This document shows positions 1 through 8,247 of a DNA stretch of 62,019 nucleotides, piece after piece. Origin of the DNA: Anaerolineales bacterium. Lineage in GTDB: Bacteria; Chloroflexota; Anaerolineae; Anaerolineales; Villigracilaceae. The translations under genes were made by a program, and so were the position numbers. The notes beneath the pieces were generated by a model. The model was not told the DNA's origin. It saw only the letters and a list, made by a program, of their open reading frames with translations, and did no database searches. Location: the NCBI GenBank assembly GCA_016932715.1, contig JAFGCG010000194.1, positions 1 through 62,019 on the forward strand, read 5' to 3'. Every line of letters starts with the position of its first letter. Within the stretch, counting starts at the first letter, position 1.

Positions 1-1
1 A

Positions 2-502
2 ATTTCCTTTGTGGATAAGATGACATTACATTGGGGCACTACGCCGATCCTGTTGGAGAGTCACCCGGGACCGTCCTCGGGCGCGATCTGGGTGATCCTG
101 CCGGAGGAAAAAGTGGTCTTTGTGGGGGATGCCATAGCCAAGGCTCAGCCGCCTTTCCTGGCGTATGCCAGCCTGTCGGAATGGCTCGAGGCACTCAAAT
201 CATTGCAGGAGCCCGGCTTCAAGGGCTTTACGATCGTCAGCAGCCGCAGCGGTGTTGTGACTCCGCAGGTTGTCCGCAATCAAGCCGAAATTCTCAAGCG
301 TATCCACGATCGAGTGGAGAAGCTTGGGGCTAAGAAAGCCTCCTCGGCCGCAGTCGATAAACTGGCAGACCAGCTCCTCAAGGATTTCAAGGCGCCGGCC
401 GCCCGGCAGAAGCAATTTGCTCATCGCCTGCGCTACGGGTTAAATCACTATTATGCACGTCATTACCATTCCGGCTCCCGCCATTTGTTGGATGAGCAAT
501 GA
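2..502 (+). CDS. MBL-fold metallo-hydrolase, C-terminal part (5' truncated by window edge)
   Basis: The reading frame is open to the left edge, so this is the C-terminal part of a longer protein; the GTG at 11 is not a convincing start. The visible part has a late metallo-beta-lactamase pattern: a His-Pro-Gly segment (ESHPGPSSGAIWV) followed by VVFVGDAI, whose Asp would be the bridging metal ligand. A helical, basic tail with Tyr/His near the end (NHYYARHYHSG) follows. The family hydrolyses thioesters, lactones or phosphodiesters; the substrate cannot be told because the HxHxDH motif lies outside the window. A strong terminator follows about 160 nt downstream. Confidence 0.7.
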   Translation: MSFVDKMTLHWGTTPILLESHPGPSSGAIWVILPEEKVVFVGDAIAKAQPPFLAYASLSEWLEALKSLQEPGFKGFTIVSSRSGVVTPQVVRNQAEILKRIHDRVEKLGAKKASSAAVDKLADQLLKDFKAPAARQKQFAHRLRYGLNHYYARHYHSGSRHLLDEQ

Positions 503-662
503 CGGCTGTGCCCCGGTTTGAAGCGAGGCTCTCGACCTGACGCACAGCTGGGAGCGCTTTCCTCGGAGCAGGAACAGGCTTCGGCTGCGTTTGGACCCGT
601 CAAAAATCGCCGCGACCTCCTCACAGGCCGGCGTTTGAGCTTTAAATTCCGTGTCGATGGGA
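503..662 (+). other. Non-coding stretch between MBL gene and terminator; possible structured RNA
   Basis: No convincing gene is seen. The stretch is GC-rich and contains complementary segments (for example ACGCA-AGC near 540 with GCTGCGT near 575, and CGCCG near 610 with CCGGCG near 628). It ends at a canonical terminator. It may simply be a 3' UTR. I do not recognise an RNA family. Confidence 0.25.
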
Positions 663-698
663 GGCAATTGTGTCGGATACCCAACACAATTGCTTTTT
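663..698 (+). terminator. Rho-independent terminator
   Basis: The stem GCAATTGTGT pairs perfectly with ACACAATTGC across a 10-nt loop and is followed by TTTTTGG and more T. It closes the MBL transcript, and possibly any RNA in 503-662, before the signalling pair. Confidence 0.85.
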
Positions 699-807
699 GG
701 TTTTTAATTCGTTAATATAGCATGACAATAATCGCTATAACGGCATTTTGAGATAAAGAGTGTTACAATGAAAAACGGAAGAATAATCCTATCAAGAGAG
801 TGAATCC

Positions 808-1980
808 ATGGCTTCCAACGGGGACCGCATACTGCTGGTCGAAAGTGACCCTGAAATTATTGATTTGATTGCCCGCCAGGTCCTCATCTCTGAGGGCTAC
901 GATGTCGATGTGGCGGCTGATTCTTCTTCCGCCATTAAACAGGCATTTCCAAATCCCCCCGACCTGATTATCGCAGATTTGAATCTTCCAACCTTGAGCG
1001 CCAAGGATCTGCTTGTCGCCCTGACCGCACAGGGCATCCAGACGCCTCTGCTGGTGATCGCCAATAAGGGCCAGGAGCAGGATATTATTCAAGCCTTCCG
1101 TCTTGGCGCAGCCGATTACCTGTTCTGGCCCGCCCGGGACGCGGAAGTCCTGGCGGCTGTGGAACGCGTGCTCAGCCGTGTGCATGAAGCCCGCGACCGC
1201 CGGCGCCTCGACCTGAGGTTAAGCGAGCTAAATCACCAGCTTCAGCAGAAAGTACGCGAGTTAACCACCATTATCAATCTTGGCAAGGCGGTTGTCTCCA
1301 TTACCGATCAACGCCTTTTATTCCAGAAAGTCGTGGATGGCGCCGCACAGATTGCGAACGCCAATATTGCCTGGCTGCTTGTCCGTGAGGATGAGAACAA
1401 GTCCTTTCCGCTGATGGCGCAGCACGGCCTGCCGGAGGCTTGGGCAAAGAAAATCAATCTGCCCGTGGATGATGGCATCAGCGGATTGGTGGCTCTTTCC
1501 GGCGAAACGCTCTCCATTTCCGGTGAGCCGCTCATGAAATTCAGGGTTGCCAATCTGGGAAAATCGGCCTGCGCTGTACCGATCAAAGTCCAAAAGGAAG
1601 TGATCGGCATGCTGGTGGTTGTGCGCAAGGAGGCGCGGCCCTTCGAAAAACCCGAACAGACCCTGCTGGAAGCTGTTGCAGATTATGCCTCCATTTCACT
1701 GATCAATGCCCGTCTATTCCGGGTTTTGAACAGTTCCGCCCAGGCTGCCAGGGATGCAGAGAAACGGCAGAATGCGCTGCTCGAATCCGTGCGCAGTTCG
1801 ATCACGGAAGAACTCCAGGCTGCAAGCTATCCCATCGACCTTTTGCTGGCGGAAAAAGTAGATCGTCTGACCGACCAGCAGCGAACGGCTTTGCAGACTG
1901 CCCGTGTGGCTCTGCAGCGTCTGGCGCGCGTGGCTGAGAAGACCATGCCCCCGGTATCCACCCCATCGAAAAAGAAGTAA
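808..1980 (+). CDS. Response regulator receiver protein with GAF domain
   Basis: 390 aa. An N-terminal receiver domain (about 6-120) has the acidic pocket (ESD), phospho-acceptor Asp57 in IIADLNLP, and a later Lys/Ala region. A short coiled coil (about 128-155) leads to a GAF domain (about 160-300). The C-terminus is helical with a basic end, and no DNA-binding or enzymatic output domain is visible. It probably receives phosphate from the histidine kinase 18 nt downstream and passes on a signal through GAF, but the ligand is unknown. The ATG at 808 is preceded by AAGAGAGTGA, an acceptable ribosome site. The two genes form an evident two-gene operon. Confidence 0.85.
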   Translation: MASNGDRILLVESDPEIIDLIARQVLISEGYDVDVAADSSSAIKQAFPNPPDLIIADLNLPTLSAKDLLVALTAQGIQTPLLVIANKGQEQDIIQAFRLGAADYLFWPARDAEVLAAVERVLSRVHEARDRRRLDLRLSELNHQLQQKVRELTTIINLGKAVVSITDQRLLFQKVVDGAAQIANANIAWLLVREDENKSFPLMAQHGLPEAWAKKINLPVDDGISGLVALSGETLSISGEPLMKFRVANLGKSACAVPIKVQKEVIGMLVVVRKEARPFEKPEQTLLEAVADYASISLINARLFRVLNSSAQAARDAEKRQNALLESVRSSITEELQAASYPIDLLLAEKVDRLTDQQRTALQTARVALQRLARVAEKTMPPVSTPSKKK

Positions 1981-1998
1981 AATTCCTTCGTCGCATCT

Positions 1999-3486
1999 AT
2001 GCCGAAACCTGACCTCATTCTACTGGCACTGGAAGAACCTTCCGTTTTGAACTTAATGGATCGCGCTTTGCGGGCCGGAAACTTCGAGACTGCTATTGCC
2101 AGCGACGTAAAATCACTGGGCAAAATCCTGAAAGAATCCGTTCCTTCGCTCCTGCTGGTTGCGGAGAAATTCGATGGACATGACGGGTTAAAAGTCGCGG
2201 CGGAATTACAGGATCACTTTCCAACCCTTCCTTTTCTCATCTACACGGAGAATATGACCCCTGAATTGGTCAAGGGGATTTTTCATTTGAGCTCGATCGG
2301 ATACATCACGCCGGCTCTCAAAACAGAAGATATTGTGGCGGCAGTGGAAAATAGTCTCAAAAATGCCTATCGCGTGGGTGACTGGCTTCGCAAGGAAGTC
2401 AGGCGCACCACGGATTCCCTGCAGAAGCGCGCCCAGCTTTCGGAAACCGAGCACGCGCGGCTCGAGACCGTCTTCAATAACATCCGCGACTGTGTCATGA
2501 TCCTCGATCAGGAAAATGTCATCCTCCTTCTGAACCCGGCGATGTCTCGGGCATTTGGAATCAACCCCGAGACAGCGATTGGCAAGCCGGTGCTTGAGGT
2601 GATCAGGCATCCTGATTTGCTGACCCTGATTACAAATGCCGACACAAAGGACCCCTATCAGTATCATGAGGTCAGTTTTCCGGATGGCCGGGTTGGCAAT
2701 GCGCAGTTCATTGCCATTCGGGATGTGGGCTATGCACTCACGATGCAGGATATTACCTATCTGAAGGAAGTGGACCGGGTCCGCAGTGAGCTTGTCCATA
2801 CGGTTTCACATGACCTGCGTTCCCCACTCACCTCTGTCATTGGTTATACCGAGCTGGTGGAACGGTCTGGTCCGTTAAATGACGAGCAGCGGGATTTCCT
2901 GGGTCGCATCCAGGACAGCATTCAGCATATCACTGCATTGATCAATGAATTGCTCGATCTTGGCAAAATCGAGGCCGGCATTGATATCCGCCGCGAATTC
3001 GTGCAATTGGATGGCATCCTGCACTACACAATTGAAATGCTGCACGGCCAGATCAGGGCAAAACGGCTTAATATCCGGACAGAGATCGCCCCAGGGTTAC
3101 CGTCCTTACGCGCAAACCCCATCCGCCTTCGGCAGGTTCTGGATAATGTGGTGGGGAATGCGATCAAATACTCGAACTTCAACGGTGAAATATACATTTC
3201 CATTCATGCCGAAGGAGACCAGGTGATTCTGCAAGTCACGGACCAGGGACCCGGAATTCCTCCGGTTGACCAGCCGCGCATCTTCGATAAGTTTTATCGC
3301 GGCACCAACGTTGACTCAGAGATCGAAGGTTCCGGACTGGGCCTGGCGATTGTCAAGAATATTGTGGAAAGCCATCAGGGGCGTATCTGGGTGGAATCAG
3401 CCATCGGGAAGGGCAGTTCATTCTTTATCGTTCTGCCCGTAGTCTCCGAACCTGTTCAAATCGCAAAGAAAAAAGAACCAGAATAG
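1999..3486 (+). CDS. PAS sensor histidine kinase with degenerate N-terminal receiver
   Basis: 495 aa, cytoplasmic, with no membrane segment. The N-terminal 125 residues have the receiver fold pattern, but the phospho-acceptor position is not Asp (LLLVAEKFDGHDG instead of LLLD..MP..DG), so this is a pseudo-receiver. A coiled coil and PAS domain (about 150-255) follow, then HisKA with His271 in VSHDLRSPL. The HATPase domain has the N box (NVVGNAIKYS), G1 (DQGPGIPP) and G2 (GSGLGLAI). It probably phosphorylates the adjacent receiver-GAF protein. It starts 18 nt after that gene and is followed by a strong hairpin. Confidence 0.9.
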   Translation: MPKPDLILLALEEPSVLNLMDRALRAGNFETAIASDVKSLGKILKESVPSLLLVAEKFDGHDGLKVAAELQDHFPTLPFLIYTENMTPELVKGIFHLSSIGYITPALKTEDIVAAVENSLKNAYRVGDWLRKEVRRTTDSLQKRAQLSETEHARLETVFNNIRDCVMILDQENVILLLNPAMSRAFGINPETAIGKPVLEVIRHPDLLTLITNADTKDPYQYHEVSFPDGRVGNAQFIAIRDVGYALTMQDITYLKEVDRVRSELVHTVSHDLRSPLTSVIGYTELVERSGPLNDEQRDFLGRIQDSIQHITALINELLDLGKIEAGIDIRREFVQLDGILHYTIEMLHGQIRAKRLNIRTEIAPGLPSLRANPIRLRQVLDNVVGNAIKYSNFNGEIYISIHAEGDQVILQVTDQGPGIPPVDQPRIFDKFYRGTNVDSEIEGSGLGLAIVKNIVESHQGRIWVESAIGKGSSFFIVLPVVSEPVQIAKKKEPE

Positions 3487-3524
3487 ATGTAAATAGAATG
3501 CAGCGGGATTTGCCTTTAAAAAAT

Positions 3525-3551
3525 GCCTCCGCCGATTATGTCGGCGGAGGC
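3525..3551 (+). terminator. Hairpin terminator after the histidine kinase
   Basis: An 11-bp perfect GC-rich stem (GCCTCCGCCGA/TCGGCGGAGGC) with a 5-nt loop. It is preceded by an A-run and followed by only a short T stretch, so it could serve both strands. Confidence 0.75.
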
Positions 3552-3675
3552 TTTCGCCAAAGGAGGAGACAGTGAGGAGCATTTGGAGGTGTCTTTGTTC
3601 CGTCTCCATCGTTATCATATCCCACGGACTGGTTTTTAGCCATCGTAGAATGTAACGGATAGCTAGTGACATCCT

Positions 3676-3923
3676 TCACAAACAAAGTTTATGCTTATTG
3701 AGGAATTTTCGGATTTGCAAGGTTGCATCTTCAGGGGTTCGATAGGATTTCACCGATACATTGGGAGTGGATCGATCACCGCTTCCAACGCCATCACATC
3801 CGCTTCCGCGAAATGGGCGATTGCCATCACGTGCTGATCCTCTGTCAGTGCGCGCACAATTGCCTGATAGACCGGCTCGAACTCGCGCCCGCCGGTCATC
3901 GAGCACGCAAAGTAAATGTTCAT
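3676..3923 (-). pseudogene. Nucleoside 2-deoxyribosyltransferase-like remnant (frameshifted, internally deleted)
   Basis: From ATG 3923 the minus strand reads MNIYFACSMTGGREFEPVYQ and continues to a stop near 3753, about 57 codons. This matches the N-terminus of nucleoside 2-deoxyribosyltransferase/DNPH1-type proteins (IYFAxSxxGGR). In another frame, directly downstream, the sequence NVSVKSYRTPEDATLQIRKF resembles the C-terminal end of the same family. The middle of the protein, which carries the catalytic Glu (AEVxxPSxGVGYE region), is missing. I therefore read this as a decayed gene. Its ATG overlaps the TGA of the upstream PH-like gene (ATGA), so it was once the third gene of the translin operon. 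Confidence 0.6.
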
Positions 3924-4573
3924 TTGTGCGGCAATCGTGCGAGGATGGAATCCTTGGAACGTTTCTTCTGGGCAGGCGGGTTCGGGTCAATGCCTGAGCG
4001 CATACTTTCGAGTTCGGAACTGAAGCGCATCCAATCCGCTACAAGGATCACAAGATGAGGTGTTTTATCTTTGAAGAAAAACCTTGAAAGGAAGACGCGC
4101 AGCATTGCCGGCGCCATGGGATACCCGGTCAACTCAATGACCAGCGCGCTCCTGGTGGCGAGCGGCGAAAAAATCTCACGCACCCAGCCCGACATGCTTT
4201 TGAGCGGAAAAAGATAACGCATCTCCGTCACAGTTGTTTTCTTGATGCGCTTATAGGAGATATTGATCCGCATGAACGGCGTGACAAGTTTCAAATGATT
4301 GGGATAAGGCTGCACGTAGGCGGCAAATCGAATGAGCCAGAAGAAAATGCCGATCAGGATTGCCAGAATACCAGCTGCTATCAGCACATGCCAGGGCCAC
4401 ACCAGGAAAGGTCCCACTACGAAGGGCAACAACAGAAGGGACTCTGGAGGTTGAATGTATTCGACATAAGCCCACCCAAACAGCGCAAGCCCCATGAAGA
4501 CCAAGGCAGACCACCAGCGGCTCACGATGTGCCGGTAGACCAGCAGTGGATATTTATGACCTGCCCGCGCCAT
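3920..4573 (-). CDS. Membrane protein with PH-like domain
   Basis: 217 aa. Two hydrophobic segments (about 22-42 and 47-80) are followed by a soluble region of about 120 residues. That region begins HLKLVTPFMRINISYKRIKKT, a pattern seen in bacterial PH-like (bPH) proteins, where a strand leads into SYxxI. The C-terminus is basic. The function is not known; a membrane-anchored adaptor is a guess. It begins 2 nt after the translin gene and ends in an ATGA overlap with the decayed deoxyribosyltransferase, so the three were co-transcribed. Confidence 0.6.
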   Translation of the reverse strand: MARAGHKYPLLVYRHIVSRWWSALVFMGLALFGWAYVEYIQPPESLLLLPFVVGPFLVWPWHVLIAAGILAILIGIFFWLIRFAAYVQPYPNHLKLVTPFMRINISYKRIKKTTVTEMRYLFPLKSMSGWVREIFSPLATRSALVIELTGYPMAPAMLRVFLSRFFFKDKTPHLVILVADWMRFSSELESMRSGIDPNPPAQKKRSKDSILARLPHK

Positions 4574-4575
4574 TC

Positions 4576-5265
4576 TCAGTCATCCTCGTTAATAGGGAGG
4601 GACAAGCTGCCTTCATCCTCCGCCTCGGCCTGGTTACCGTTTAGCTGGCTGCTCAAATTCCGGATGGCTTCCGTTAAATGTTCGCCCCGCAGGCTGAAGG
4701 TCACGTCCCCGCGCGTTTTCTCGATGATGCTGCGCGCCAGGTCTGTCTGCCGGCGCAGGCCATTGGTGATCGCGTCGGGATAATCCATGGTCACCAGCAC
4801 CGAGTAGATTTCATCCATATGACCGAGCAGGCGTTCCGCTTCCTGCGAGTACCCGGAACGCAATATGTCGAGGGTCCGCCGGCGCAGCTCGCCGACCACC
4901 TCAGCCAGTCCATTGAGATACGTGGCATCTTCGACGCCCAGTTCCTCCGGGGTCTGAAGCGGCTGGCTTTGGATCAGCGCACAGGTCACATTCGCTTCGA
5001 CAAATTCCTTGAGCGAATCCTGGGTATAACCGGCATAAAAGAGGTCCGGGTACTGCTTGAGTTCCTCGCGTAATTGATCTGCCAGGCTTTGTGCTTCCGC
5101 CAGACTTGTGTCCATAGCCTCCCTGTCATCCCGATGTACGGCGCGGATCGCCAGCGAGCATGCACGCGTAAGTTGACGCGCCCGTTTAAGCGCCTCGTCT
5201 CGTTTGGAGGTCCGCACATCAAAGTGCTGGCGGATCCCCTCAGCTATGTTCTCAAGTTTATGCAT
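4576..5265 (-). CDS. Translin family protein
   Basis: 229 aa, all-helical. The C-terminal half carries the translin signature: DYPDAITNGLRRQTDLARSI followed by IEKTRGDVT. The N-terminal part (KRDEALKRARQLTRACSLAIRA) matches the first long helix of the family. Translins form octameric rings that bind single-stranded RNA or DNA, and with TRAX act as ribonucleases. Bacterial members exist in Chloroflexi and are poorly studied. Acidic residues suitable for a TRAX-like active site (EFVEANVTCAL) are present. It starts an operon with the PH-like membrane protein. Confidence 0.8.
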   Translation of the reverse strand: MHKLENIAEGIRQHFDVRTSKRDEALKRARQLTRACSLAIRAVHRDDREAMDTSLAEAQSLADQLREELKQYPDLFYAGYTQDSLKEFVEANVTCALIQSQPLQTPEELGVEDATYLNGLAEVVGELRRRTLDILRSGYSQEAERLLGHMDEIYSVLVTMDYPDAITNGLRRQTDLARSIIEKTRGDVTFSLRGEHLTEAIRNLSSQLNGNQAEAEDEGSLSLPINEDD

Positions 5266-5311
5266 GGTTTACTCTAATCCATAGTGAAATAAAAATAAAG
5301 CGGCAGTACCG

Positions 5312-5635
5312 TTACTCTTTTGGCGGCTCCGGCGGATGAGGCGGCCGGAAGAGACTCTCTGCCAGTGAACTGTTGCTGGGTACGGTGATTTCACCGAAGG
5401 TTGCCTCGAAACGTGCAATGTTCTCATGCAGCGCACGTAAAAGCAGTTTTGCGCTGAGCGGGCTCATGACCACCCGGGCACGGACGTTTGCACTCGCTTC
5501 GCCGGGCAGGATGTGGGCAAAGTCGATCACAAGATCAGAAGGAGAATGAGAGATGCGCGCCAGGTTGGCGTAGGCCGGTTGCATTCCTTCCGGGATAATA
5601 ATTTTGGGTCCGGGTGGTTGTGGCGGTGTGGTCAT
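5312..5635 (-). CDS. DUF3467 domain protein
   Basis: 107 aa. The core ANLARISHSPSDLVIDFAHI, followed by ARVVMSPLSAKLLLRALHEN and FGEI, is the DUF3467 pattern. This is a small domain of unknown function found in several bacterial phyla, with an N-terminal YANxxxIxxxxxDxxxDF strand pair. N- and C-termini are Pro-rich. It lies between SSB and translin on the same strand, with 46-75 nt gaps. Function unknown. Confidence 0.7.
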   Translation of the reverse strand: MTTPPQPPGPKIIIPEGMQPAYANLARISHSPSDLVIDFAHILPGEASANVRARVVMSPLSAKLLLRALHENIARFEATFGEITVPSNSSLAESLFRPPHPPEPPKE

Positions 5636-5709
5636 AACATAGTCCTATGGTCTTGCAGATCTGGCAGGTCCGGATATAAAACTCTGCTGCTCTCACAGGA
5701 GCCGCCAGA

Positions 5710-6135
5710 CTAAAACGGAATATCATCCTCGGCCGGGATTTCTGCTCCTTCCATACTGCCCATCACAGGACCTTCCCCTGTACTCTCGCCGCGCGAGGAC
5801 AGGAAGCGAACGGTGCCAGCCGTCACTTCGAAAGAGGCGCCCGTGGAGCCATCCTGTTTATTCCAAATGCGCGGTCCCCCGGTCGCTTTGTCGGGAGTGA
5901 GACGTCCTTCGATGAGAACCTTGGAGCCTTTCTTCAGGTATTGGTTGCAAATTTCAGCCTGCTTGCCCCACGTGGTAATGCGAAACCAGATGGTTTCCTT
6001 GACCTGTTCGCCGCTGCCGGTCGTGTACTGGCGATTCGTGGCAACCGAAAAGGATGTCACGGCCTGGCCGGAGGGCGTATAACGCATTTCAGGGTCTTTG
6101 CCAACGTTGCCGACGATGATAATGGTGTGAAACAT
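5710..6135 (-). CDS. ssb: Single-stranded DNA-binding protein
   Basis: 141 aa, with an OB fold in residues 1-110: MFHTIIIVGNVGKDPEMRYT, then ATNRQY, and WFRITTWGKQAEICNQYLKKG. The C-terminus ends EDDIPF, the conserved acidic peptide that recruits partner proteins in replication and repair. The start is set by AAGGAGA 5 nt upstream of ATG 6135. Confidence 0.95.
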   Translation of the reverse strand: MFHTIIIVGNVGKDPEMRYTPSGQAVTSFSVATNRQYTTGSGEQVKETIWFRITTWGKQAEICNQYLKKGSKVLIEGRLTPDKATGGPRIWNKQDGSTGASFEVTAGTVRFLSSRGESTGEGPVMGSMEGAEIPAEDDIPF

Positions 6136-6458
6136 GGGAATCTCCTTGGAAGCTAGGTACCCGCCGAATTGTTGAAAATCCCGCGTCAGCGGGGCGGCGG
6201 GGAAAATAAGATAAGGAGTATTTTACTCTCACTTTGATGATTTGTTAACGTGAACAGCCGAAAAGCGAGTTTTTGGTCTTTGTGCGAAAGAGGTCGCGAT
6301 TTTCGTAAATGATCCGTTCCTGGAAGGAATTGAATAGCCCAAAAGGGGGATAAAGTACAAGTCGAGTAGCTCCTGTTACAGTTTTGTAACAGGGAATTAA
6401 GCGGGGAACTTTCTCGTCGAGTGCGCCGTCCATCAGCAGCACAATTTGGAGGTGCAAG
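6136..6458. other. Divergent intergenic region between ssb and the NBR1-Ig gene
   Basis: 323 nt with no gene. It must hold promoters for both flanking genes. The only clear structure is a perfect hairpin at 6372-6393 (CCTGTTACA/TGTAACAGG), which is not followed by a T-run and could be an operator or leader stem. GGAGG at about 6449 is the ribosome site of the downstream gene. Confidence 0.5.
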
Positions 6459-7397
6459 ATGAAACTCAATACCAATTCAATTCTTATTTTATTTGGCGTT
6501 ATCGCCTTCGCGATCATGGCTTGTTTCCCTGTCACGCTGATGGCCATGCCGTTATTCCAGCCGGGTCAACCCGATTCGAGTAATGCTTCGGCAACCGTGC
6601 AAGCCATCGTGACACAGACCCTGGGAGCTGTGCCGACCTCGATTCCCGCCACTGCGACGCCGATCCCCGCGACGGCTACGCAAACACCGGTCCCATCGAC
6701 GAATACCCCTCTTCCCACTGCCGTTTCCTATTGTGACTGGGTGAAGTTCATCAAGGATGTGACCATCCCCGATGGGACGCAGCTCTCCACCAATGAGGTC
6801 TTTACCAAGACCTGGCGTTTACAGAACCGCGGCACCTGCACCTGGACCCCCGATTACATGCTGGTCTTCACCAGTGGCGCTCAAATGGGACCCACCACAG
6901 CCGTTCGCCTGAACAGCTACGTCGCCCCGGGTCAGACTGTGGATGTGTCTGTCACCCTCACAGCGCCCGCCTCGGCTGGATCGTACACCGGTTACTGGAT
7001 GCTTCGCAATCCCTCCGGAACGTTGTTCGGCGCCGGGACCAAAGCGAATGAAGCCTTCTACGTCGTGATCAAGGCAAAAGCGGATGTGCCGCACGGAACC
7101 ATTACAGGCAGCCTGTGCTATCCCAGCGAGTTCAATCCGCCAATGACGCTCTACTTCGAAAAAGCGGGTACGGGTGAGACGATCCTGTTCTCCATCCCGG
7201 AGGCACAGAACTTCTACAGTGCCCTGCTGCCCAACGGAAGATACTACGTCTATGCCTGGGCGCCCAACTATAATCTCGAAGGTGCATACACCGACTCGAG
7301 CGGACTGATGAAATCGGTGGAAGTGGTCGGTGGACAAACCACAGCCAACATTCACCTGTGCGACTGGAGCCCCTATCCACACGGGCGTGGACAGTAA
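6459..7397 (+). CDS. Secreted protein with NBR1-Ig-like domain
   Basis: 312 aa. An N-terminal hydrophobic segment ending AIMACFPVTL could act as a lipobox. A Thr/Pro/Ala-rich linker (about 60-90) leads to an NBR1-type Ig-like domain (about 90-205): DVTIPDGTQLSTNEVFTKTW, then RLQNRGTCTWT, and GYWMLRNPSGTLFG. A second beta domain follows (about 215-305) with a carboxypeptidase-regulatory-like look (GTITGSLCYPSEF... GRYYVYAWAP). Its likely role is cell-surface binding; no enzyme motif is seen. GGAGG precedes the ATG by 5 nt, and a terminator follows directly. Confidence 0.8.
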   Translation: MKLNTNSILILFGVIAFAIMACFPVTLMAMPLFQPGQPDSSNASATVQAIVTQTLGAVPTSIPATATPIPATATQTPVPSTNTPLPTAVSYCDWVKFIKDVTIPDGTQLSTNEVFTKTWRLQNRGTCTWTPDYMLVFTSGAQMGPTTAVRLNSYVAPGQTVDVSVTLTAPASAGSYTGYWMLRNPSGTLFGAGTKANEAFYVVIKAKADVPHGTITGSLCYPSEFNPPMTLYFEKAGTGETILFSIPEAQNFYSALLPNGRYYVYAWAPNYNLEGAYTDSSGLMKSVEVVGGQTTANIHLCDWSPYPHGRGQ

Positions 7398-7404
7398 TTG
7401 ACGA

Positions 7405-7440
7405 GAGTGCGATCCACAATGGATCACACTCTTTTTATTT
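7405..7440 (+). terminator. Rho-independent terminator
   Basis: Stem GAGTG-GATCCA pairs with TGGATC-CACTC (one mismatch bulge), followed by TTTTTATTTT. It sits 8 nt after the NBR1-Ig gene stop. Confidence 0.85.
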
Positions 7441-7473
7441 TGTCACTACCCTTATAATCGTGTTGGAGCATAA

Positions 7474-8166
7474 ATGACCCACCTCACAGGACCAGAACGC
7501 GCGACGTACGTTCAGAATATGTTCACCCGGATTGCCAAACATTACGATCTCATGAATCGGTTGATGACAGGCGGACAGGATGTCCAATGGCGGAGGAAAG
7601 TCATTCAGCTCACGCGTCTGTCTCACAACGCGCGTTTGCTGGACGTTGGCAGCGGGACGGGCGATCTGGCGCGGGAGGCGGCTGCACAATTCCCGGGCGC
7701 GAACGTCATCGCCGCCGATTTCACTCTCGAGATGATGCGGGTCGGGCAGAAAAACGGTGCACTCAATTTTGTCTCCGCAGATGCACTTTGTCTCCCCTTT
7801 CAGGATTCGTTCTTTGATGCAATTGTCTCCGGTTTTTTCATGCGCAATGCGATCGACTTGCAAAAAGCATTACAGGAGCAGTACCGCGTTCTGAAAAAAG
7901 GTGGGCGCATCGTGATCCTCGACACGACGCGCCTAAAAAGAAACATTCTCTCGCCATTCATCTGGCTGCACATGCATGTGGTTATTCCCGTCCTCGGCAG
8001 GGTGCTGACCGGCGTACAAGAAGCCTATCGTTACCTGCCGGAGACGACCGAGGGCTTCGTCACTGCCGAGGAACTGGCAGCCCGTATGGCGGCGGCCGGG
8101 TTCAGGCAGATCAATTTTGAAAGGTTGATGTTTGGGACCATTGCCATCCATTGGGGAAAGAAGTAA
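7474..8166 (+). CDS. menG: Demethylmenaquinone / ubiquinone methyltransferase (UbiE/MenG family)
   Basis: 230 aa. The UbiE signature YDLMNRLMTGGQDVQWRR lies near the N-terminus. SAM motif I is LLDVGSGTGDLA, and the later GFFMRNAIDLQKALQEQYRV and TTEGFVTAEELAARM regions are typical of the family. It C-methylates demethylmenaquinone in the last step of menaquinone synthesis. Menaquinone is inferred, because Chloroflexota normally use it. TATAAT at 7453 and TTGGAG before the ATG give a short ordinary leader. Confidence 0.88.
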   Translation: MTHLTGPERATYVQNMFTRIAKHYDLMNRLMTGGQDVQWRRKVIQLTRLSHNARLLDVGSGTGDLAREAAAQFPGANVIAADFTLEMMRVGQKNGALNFVSADALCLPFQDSFFDAIVSGFFMRNAIDLQKALQEQYRVLKKGGRIVILDTTRLKRNILSPFIWLHMHVVIPVLGRVLTGVQEAYRYLPETTEGFVTAEELAARMAAAGFRQINFERLMFGTIAIHWGKK

Positions 8167-8211
8167 AGGTTGTCCGAGACGAGGCGGTCGTGCCTCCCCG
8201 CGCTTCTGAAG

Positions 8212-8247
8212 ACTGAACACTGACCCACTGCTTACTGATCACTGCTC
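8212..8247. repeat. Short-period array A, unit ACTGNNN
   Basis: Five units begin with ACTG, spaced 7-8 nt. It overlaps the last codons of the minus-strand FAD gene. Positions 8224-8245 are identical to 38424-38445 in array I. Confidence 0.8.

Noticed and set aside
763..1185. Antisense reading frames over the receiver-GAF gene and many other genes
   Set aside because: They mirror high-GC codon use of the true genes and show no family motifs.
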